Source: Clostridiaceae bacterium (lineage in GTDB: Bacteria; Bacillota; Clostridia; Saccharofermentanales; DTU023). From it: a stretch of 10,237 nucleotides of DNA. Positions 6,755 to 10,237 of this stretch are shown here, piece after piece. The first letter of the stretch is position 1; each line of letters begins with the position of its first letter. Both the position numbers and the translations under genes were made by a program. The notes under the pieces are model-generated. The model ran no database searches and was not told the DNA's origin. It was given only the letters and a program-made list of their open reading frames with translations. Location of the stretch: the NCBI GenBank assembly GCA_012728535.1, contig JAAYEX010000224.1:1-10237 (forward strand). The letters are read 5' to 3'.

Positions 6755-7921
6755 CTAGCAAATTATGGAGCGACTCAATTCCTCTATGGCTGCAATACCG
6801 GCATCGATATCTGATACAGAATTCATGGTGGAAAAACTGAAGCGGACAATACCCTGGTCCACAGTTCCAAGCGCCCGGTGCATCAGAGGTGCACAGTGAG
6901 CTCCGGGTCGTGTTGCTATATCGAAATCGGTAGCTAGAATATCGCTGACTACAGCTGCAGGCACATCGCCGAGATTTAACCCGACAATTGGAGCCCTTCT
7001 TTTTTCAGGATCTGAGAAATCCCCATAAATTTTCAATCCCGGCAGACCCTTAACCCCTTCATAGAAACGGCGCATCAATTTGTTCAACAGAGCCTCCACC
7101 TCTGCCATGCCGATATCCTGCAGGTACTTAACTCCGGCATGGAGGCCAATCAGACCCGGAACATTGGCAGTACCGGCTTCAAACAGAGTCGGCATCTCCT
7201 CAGGCTGGGCTTTTTCAAAAGACCTGATACCGCTGCCTCCGGAAATCACCGCTTTTAAAGGAACATCCGCCATCCGGCTGCCCAGGACAATTCCACCGGT
7301 GCCGCCCGGCCCATAGAGAGATTTATGACCGGTAAAGCAAAGTGCATCGATGCCGTCGGCTTCTATGTTTATAGGGAAAATACCGGCACTTTGTGCAGCA
7401 TCAACAATCAGGAGAAGGTTTTTTTCACGACAAAATTGAGCACAGGCCGAGAGGTCTATCACTTCACCCGTAACGTTTGAGGCATGATTTATGACGACAG
7501 CCCTGGTCTCCGGACGCAGCAGCTGCGCAAGAGAGCTGACATCCACCCTGAAGGAATCTTTTTTCAGGCCGGCAAAGCTTAGAGCCACACCCGCTTCTTC
7601 CAGCTGGTAGAGGGGACGAAGTACCGAGTTATGCTCAGTACAGCTTGTGATAACATGGTCACTCACCCTCAACAGGGATTTCAAAATCAGGTTTATCGAC
7701 ATAGTTGCATTGGCGGTAAAGGCCAGCTGTGAGTCTTTGCCTCCAAAGAATTTCGACACAGTGCTACGGGCTGCTTCAACTTCCTGCAAGGCACGTAAAG
7801 AAAACTTATGGGCACCCCGGCTGGGATTGCCCAGATCGTCGCGCCTGATTGCCTGACAGAGAGCATCTTTAACACTGTCCGGTTTGATTGCGCTGGTGGC
7901 TGCGTTGTCCAGATAAGTCAC
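6755..7921 (-). CDS. Class V aminotransferase, cysteine desulfurase / selenocysteine lyase-like
   Basis: The protein has 388 residues from a GTG start at 7921 with GGGAG just upstream. It has the complete NifS/SufS fold set: TYLDNAATS at the N-terminus, GNPSRGAH (31-38), the PLP-stacking histidine H97 in TEHNS, D174 and Q177 in VDAAQSAG, PLP lysine K200 in GHKSLYGPGG, and the loop cysteine C343 in RPGAHCAPL, which resembles group II (SufS/CsdB) desulfurases. It resembles the cysteine desulfurase family members encoded beside selenium-dependent molybdenum hydroxylase genes, which are suspected of releasing Se or S for the cofactor or for SelD. The start overlaps the stop of the DUF3343 gene (GTGA), so translation is coupled. 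Whether it prefers cysteine or selenocysteine cannot be told from the sequence. Confidence 0.9.
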   Translation of the reverse strand: MTYLDNAATSAIKPDSVKDALCQAIRRDDLGNPSRGAHKFSLRALQEVEAARSTVSKFFGGKDSQLAFTANATMSINLILKSLLRVSDHVITSCTEHNSVLRPLYQLEEAGVALSFAGLKKDSFRVDVSSLAQLLRPETRAVVINHASNVTGEVIDLSACAQFCREKNLLLIVDAAQSAGIFPINIEADGIDALCFTGHKSLYGPGGTGGIVLGSRMADVPLKAVISGGSGIRSFEKAQPEEMPTLFEAGTANVPGLIGLHAGVKYLQDIGMAEVEALLNKLMRRFYEGVKGLPGLKIYGDFSDPEKRRAPIVGLNLGDVPAAVVSDILATDFDIATRPGAHCAPLMHRALGTVDQGIVRFSFSTMNSVSDIDAGIAAIEELSRSIIC

Positions 7922-8226
7922 TCTTCTTCTCCCTTTGCCTGCAGAGGTGACTCCCGGGCGATAAACTGTCGCACGCCATCAATAGTGGCAGACAAAGTCC
8001 AGTGAGTAACTTTCACTTCTTCCTGTTCAAGTATCCCGGCAACTTCCGCAGCTAATTTCGGATCCATGCGCAAAGATAGGCCGCAACCTGCACGAACAGT
8101 CTCAGGTGTCGGAATCAGTCGGACCTTAAGTCCGGCCTCAATGCCGGCTTGTTCTGCACGCATAGCATCATGGGCAGTTTCAAAAGATGCCAGCATAAAG
8201 TCGGGAATTTGCAAACGGTTTTTCAA
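7918..8226 (-). CDS. DUF3343 putative Se/S carrier-like protein
   Basis: The protein has 102 residues. It carries the core features of the DUF3343 family: a short N-terminal strand FMLASFETAHDAMRAE, then a helix and RLIPTPETVRAGCGLSLRM with the single conserved cysteine C48. Members occur with selenium genes and are thought to bind or pass on reactive Se or S, but no activity is established. The start is TTG at 8226, supported by AGGAG 8 nt upstream; the first ATG (residue 11) has no ribosome binding site. It sits 21 nt after yedF, and its TGA overlaps the GTG of the desulfurase-like gene by 4 nt, suggesting that the two proteins are made together and act as partners. Confidence 0.85.
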   Translation of the reverse strand: MKNRLQIPDFMLASFETAHDAMRAEQAGIEAGLKVRLIPTPETVRAGCGLSLRMDPKLAAEVAGILEQEEVKVTHWTLSATIDGVRQFIARESPLQAKGEEE

Positions 8227-8234
8227 AAACTTAG

Positions 8235-8239
8235 CTCCT
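8235..8239 (-). promoter_or_regulatory. Ribosome binding site that decides the TTG start of DUF3343
   Basis: AGGAG is placed 8 nt before TTG 8226, within the gap after the yedF stop. No comparable site precedes the ATG at codon 11 of the same frame, so the TTG start is preferred. Confidence 0.6.
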
Positions 8240-8247
8240 GCTTTCTG

Positions 8248-8850
8248 TTAAGGACGGGCTGTCCGGTAGCTACGGATCAATTCAGCAATCCTGTACATGT
8301 TGGTGATCTCGCCGATGGCCAGCTTCTCTTTAAGACCGAGAAAATCGAGACAAAGTCCACAGGACAAAATACTGACGCCTGCCTTGTCCAGTGTTTTCAG
8401 ATCTTCCAGTACGGGAGAACCCTCACAGGTCAGCTCGACTCCGGTGTTGTAAAGCACAATCGCCAACGGCAGACGATCCTGTTCACTCAGGGAATAGATG
8501 AAGCTCTTCATCAGAATTGCTCCCAGTTCGTCGTTACCCGCGCCCATCAGCTTATTGCTGATCTGGACAATATATTCGGAATCAGCTTCGGCAAAGGCCG
8601 GTGCGGTATTCTTAACGGCTTCCGTATCCTCAGCTGTTTCGCCCTTGATTGTTACTTCAAAGACCGCTGCAGACACTTCCTTAACAGAGTGGCCGCGCTG
8701 CATTGAATCAGCCAGCCTCTTCAAATTTCCGACTGCAACTTCATTGTCGACCCGCACGACAACATCCTCGGATCCCGAGCTGCGCAGGGCTTTCTTTGCC
8801 TCGATCACCGGAAACGGACAAGCCAGTCCTTCCGCTTCGACTAAAATCAT
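8248..8850 (-). CDS. yedF: Selenium metabolism protein YedF (TusA-like plus DsrE-like domains)
   Basis: The protein has 200 residues from ATG 8850. Residues 1-72 are a TusA/SirA-like domain beginning MILVEAEGLACPFPV, with the family cysteine C11 in the CPxP motif. Residues about 90-200 are a DsrE-like domain with ILSCGLCLDF, holding C164 and C167. This two-domain layout is that of YedF, found mainly in genomes that use selenium. It is considered a carrier of reactive selenium or sulfur, by analogy with TusA sulfur relay. A GTG at 8874 with GGAG 9 nt upstream would add eight residues; the ATG at 8850 is chosen because TusA domains usually begin just before this point and AGAGG lies 9 nt upstream. 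It is the first gene of the minus-strand selenium cluster. Confidence 0.9.
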   Translation of the reverse strand: MILVEAEGLACPFPVIEAKKALRSSGSEDVVVRVDNEVAVGNLKRLADSMQRGHSVKEVSAAVFEVTIKGETAEDTEAVKNTAPAFAEADSEYIVQISNKLMGAGNDELGAILMKSFIYSLSEQDRLPLAIVLYNTGVELTCEGSPVLEDLKTLDKAGVSILSCGLCLDFLGLKEKLAIGEITNMYRIAELIRSYRTARP

Positions 8851-8915
8851 TACTCCCAACCTCTCCCGGGGCACTAAATCATACTCCGTAGTTCATTCTA
8901 TATCTGCTATTTTAC

Positions 8916-8944
8916 AGTTTACTTATGCATTGACATATTATCAA
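8916..8944 (-). promoter_or_regulatory. Putative promoter of the yedF-led selenium operon
   Basis: On the minus strand, TTGATA (8944-8939) and TAAACT (8921-8916) are 17 nt apart, about 65 nt ahead of the yedF ATG. The same AT-rich gap contains TTGACA on the plus strand (8930-8935), a possible -35 for addA, but no good -10 follows at 16-18 nt. I see no riboswitch or other structure in the gap. Confidence 0.4.
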
Positions 8945-9005
8945 AAATCGGAAGATCTAATAAATTGTGTGATAAAGTAACAGAAGACGGCTAACGGTGG
9001 AGAAG

Positions 9006-10237
9006 ATGAGCAATTTTTCCTGGACATCTGAGCAAGAGGCAGCCATAGATTTTTCCGCAAAGGCAAATCTTCTGGTTTCTGCCGCAGCAGGTTCAGGTAA
9101 GACAGCAGTGCTGTCAGAGCGTATTATCAGCCGGGCCATAGCCGGCGATCTGGACCTGTCCCGCGTCCTTGTCATGACCTTCACCGATCTTGCAGCCAAG
9201 CAGATGAAAAACAGAATTGAAGCCCGTCTGGTCAAAGCCCGCTCTGATGCTGAAACAGCTGCTGACATTGACCACCTCGATGCCTTGCTGCGTATCTTTC
9301 CTCAAACACGCATTTCCACCATTCACTCCTTTTGTAACCGGCTTCTGGGCGATTATCTGGCCGAATTTAAAGATGACGATGGCCAACCCTTGTTGGAACC
9401 GGGATATTCACTTTTAGATGAGGAAGCAGCAGCCGGCCTCCTGGATGAAGTTTTGGATGAGCTCCTGTCTCAGCAGTATGCCTTGCTGGACGACCGGAGA
9501 CATGGCCGCCTCCAATCGGACTGGACACAGGAGTATTACAGCAAGATCGATATCTTGCTGGCAAAGGCTGATCCCCTCGATTATCTGTCTGATTTTGACC
9601 GTCTCAGTAATGGCTACGCGCCGGGCCTAAGTGACCGGAATTTTCGCGAGGCTCTGAAGCAGGTCCTGGGTAAGTTGCGCAGCCTCCCTGATTACCGGAA
9701 TCTGGTCCGCCGGGCTGTAGGAAGCTTTGCCGTTGAAGTTGAAGACTTCCCTTCACAGAACCTGTTGGACCATTTCTTCAGTATTTATTTTGAACTTTTT
9801 AAAAAAATGAAAGCTGCCGTGCGTCAATTGCAAGGGCACCCGCATTTCGAACGAGTAAGGAATTCAGCCAAAGAAGGCGCAACCATACAAAGACAACTGG
9901 AGTTGATGGATCACGCCACAAGGCTGGTGGAAGATCTGGATGATATCTCTGCAGCTACAGTAGAAAATTTCAGAAGAATCAGTGAAGCCGGCAGGAAACT
10001 TGATGGCGTATCCATGCCGTCAAAAGTTGCGGATAAAGGAACTGACAGAACCATAAATCACAATGATTTTGTCGACCTGATGTCGTCGGACATCATGGCT
10101 TTTTTCTATCTGATCAATGACAATAACAAGATCAGTGCCAAAAAGCAGCAGGAGTATTTTCCCGATGTACAAGCCCTTTTTACTGTCAGCCTGCAAGATA
10201 TGCAGGAGGACCTGAAGATCAGTGTCGGGCCTGTAGC
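9006..10237 (+). CDS. addA: ATP-dependent helicase/nuclease subunit AddA, N-terminal part (cut by window edge)
   Basis: The frame is open from ATG 9006 (GGTGGAG just upstream) to the right edge, giving 410 codons of a protein that usually has about 1,200. It is a UvrD-like superfamily 1 helicase. It begins with SWTSEQEAAIDF (Q-motif), followed by Walker A in SAAAGSGKTAVLSERI (residues about 28-43), motif Ia VLVMTFTDLAAKQMKNRI and the AddA/RecB signature ISTIHSFCNRLL near 100. The later part matches the variable helical inserts of domain 1B and is poorly conserved. With AddB it forms the RecBCD-like complex that processes double-strand breaks. It is transcribed away from the selenium cluster. 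No addB lies upstream, although addB commonly precedes addA in Bacillota; a partner gene may be beyond the window or elsewhere. Confidence 0.88.
   Translation, partial: MSNFSWTSEQEAAIDFSAKANLLVSAAAGSGKTAVLSERIISRAIAGDLDLSRVLVMTFTDLAAKQMKNRIEARLVKARSDAETAADIDHLDALLRIFPQTRISTIHSFCNRLLGDYLAEFKDDDGQPLLEPGYSLLDEEAAAGLLDEVLDELLSQQYALLDDRRHGRLQSDWTQEYYSKIDILLAKADPLDYLSDFDRLSNGYAPGLSDRNFREALKQVLGKLRSLPDYRNLVRRAVGSFAVEVEDFPSQNLLDHFFSIYFELFKKMKAAVRQLQGHPHFERVRNSAKEGATIQRQLELMDHATRLVEDLDDISAATVENFRRISEAGRKLDGVSMPSKVADKGTDRTINHNDFVDLMSSDIMAFFYLINDNNKISAKKQQEYFPDVQALFTVSLQDMQEDLKISVGPV

Noticed and set aside
7693..7920. UGA of the DUF3343 gene as a selenocysteine codon extending the protein
   Set aside because: The stop overlaps the GTG of the next gene, the family ends about here, and the frame beyond only shadows the desulfurase-like gene.
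8149..8706. 185-codon plus-strand frame opposite yedF and DUF3343
   Set aside because: It is antisense to two well-recognised genes, has no family motif and no convincing ribosome binding site.

Overview
The window looks like chromosomal DNA of a Bacillota (Firmicutes) bacterium, most likely a clostridial anaerobe. Three things point there: an AddA-type helicase-nuclease with a Shine-Dalgarno start, a 397-residue F420-ligase-like protein of the kind common in Clostridia, and a dense selenium-metabolism cluster (YedF, DUF3343, class V aminotransferase, tRNA-Sec, YqeB, YqeC, MocA). Base composition looks close to balanced by eye. I see no insertion sequence, integrase, CRISPR array, rRNA or phage gene. 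The genus cannot be told from the sequence.

Layout. Everything from 8850 down to the left edge is read on the minus strand; only addA, at the right edge, is on the plus strand. In order of transcription the minus strand holds: yedF (8850-8248), a DUF3343 putative Se/S carrier (8226-7918), a cysteine desulfurase-like enzyme (7921-6755) overlapping it by 4 nt, the selenocysteine tRNA (6674-6578), a CofE-like glutamate ligase homologue (6551-5358), yqeB (5340-4525), and a fused yqeC-mocA gene (4532-3102). After a 131-nt AT-rich gap with two inverted repeats comes a large gene (2970 to beyond position 1) that encodes an acyl-activating enzyme, an acyl carrier domain and an alpha-oxoamine synthase in one chain. 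The addA gene (9006 to beyond 10237) is divergent from the selenium genes across about 155 nt.

How the genes fit together. The class V enzyme can release S or Se from (seleno)cysteine. YedF and DUF3343 are small proteins with conserved cysteines, found with selenium genes and plausible as carriers of reactive selenium. YqeB, YqeC and MocA are the accessory proteins associated with selenium-dependent molybdenum hydroxylases: MocA-type proteins cytidylylate molybdopterin, while YqeB and YqeC are linked to the labile selenium form of the cofactor. tRNA-Sec serves the other route, UGA-directed selenocysteine insertion. The cluster therefore seems to serve both selenium uses. Neither SelD, SelA, SelB nor a hydroxylase is inside the window; they should lie elsewhere.

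The most unusual items are the ANL-ACP-oxoamine synthase megagene, which probably makes an undescribed alpha-aminoketone (lipid-like or signal-like), the YqeC-MocA fusion, and the CofE-like protein placed between tRNA-Sec and yqeB.
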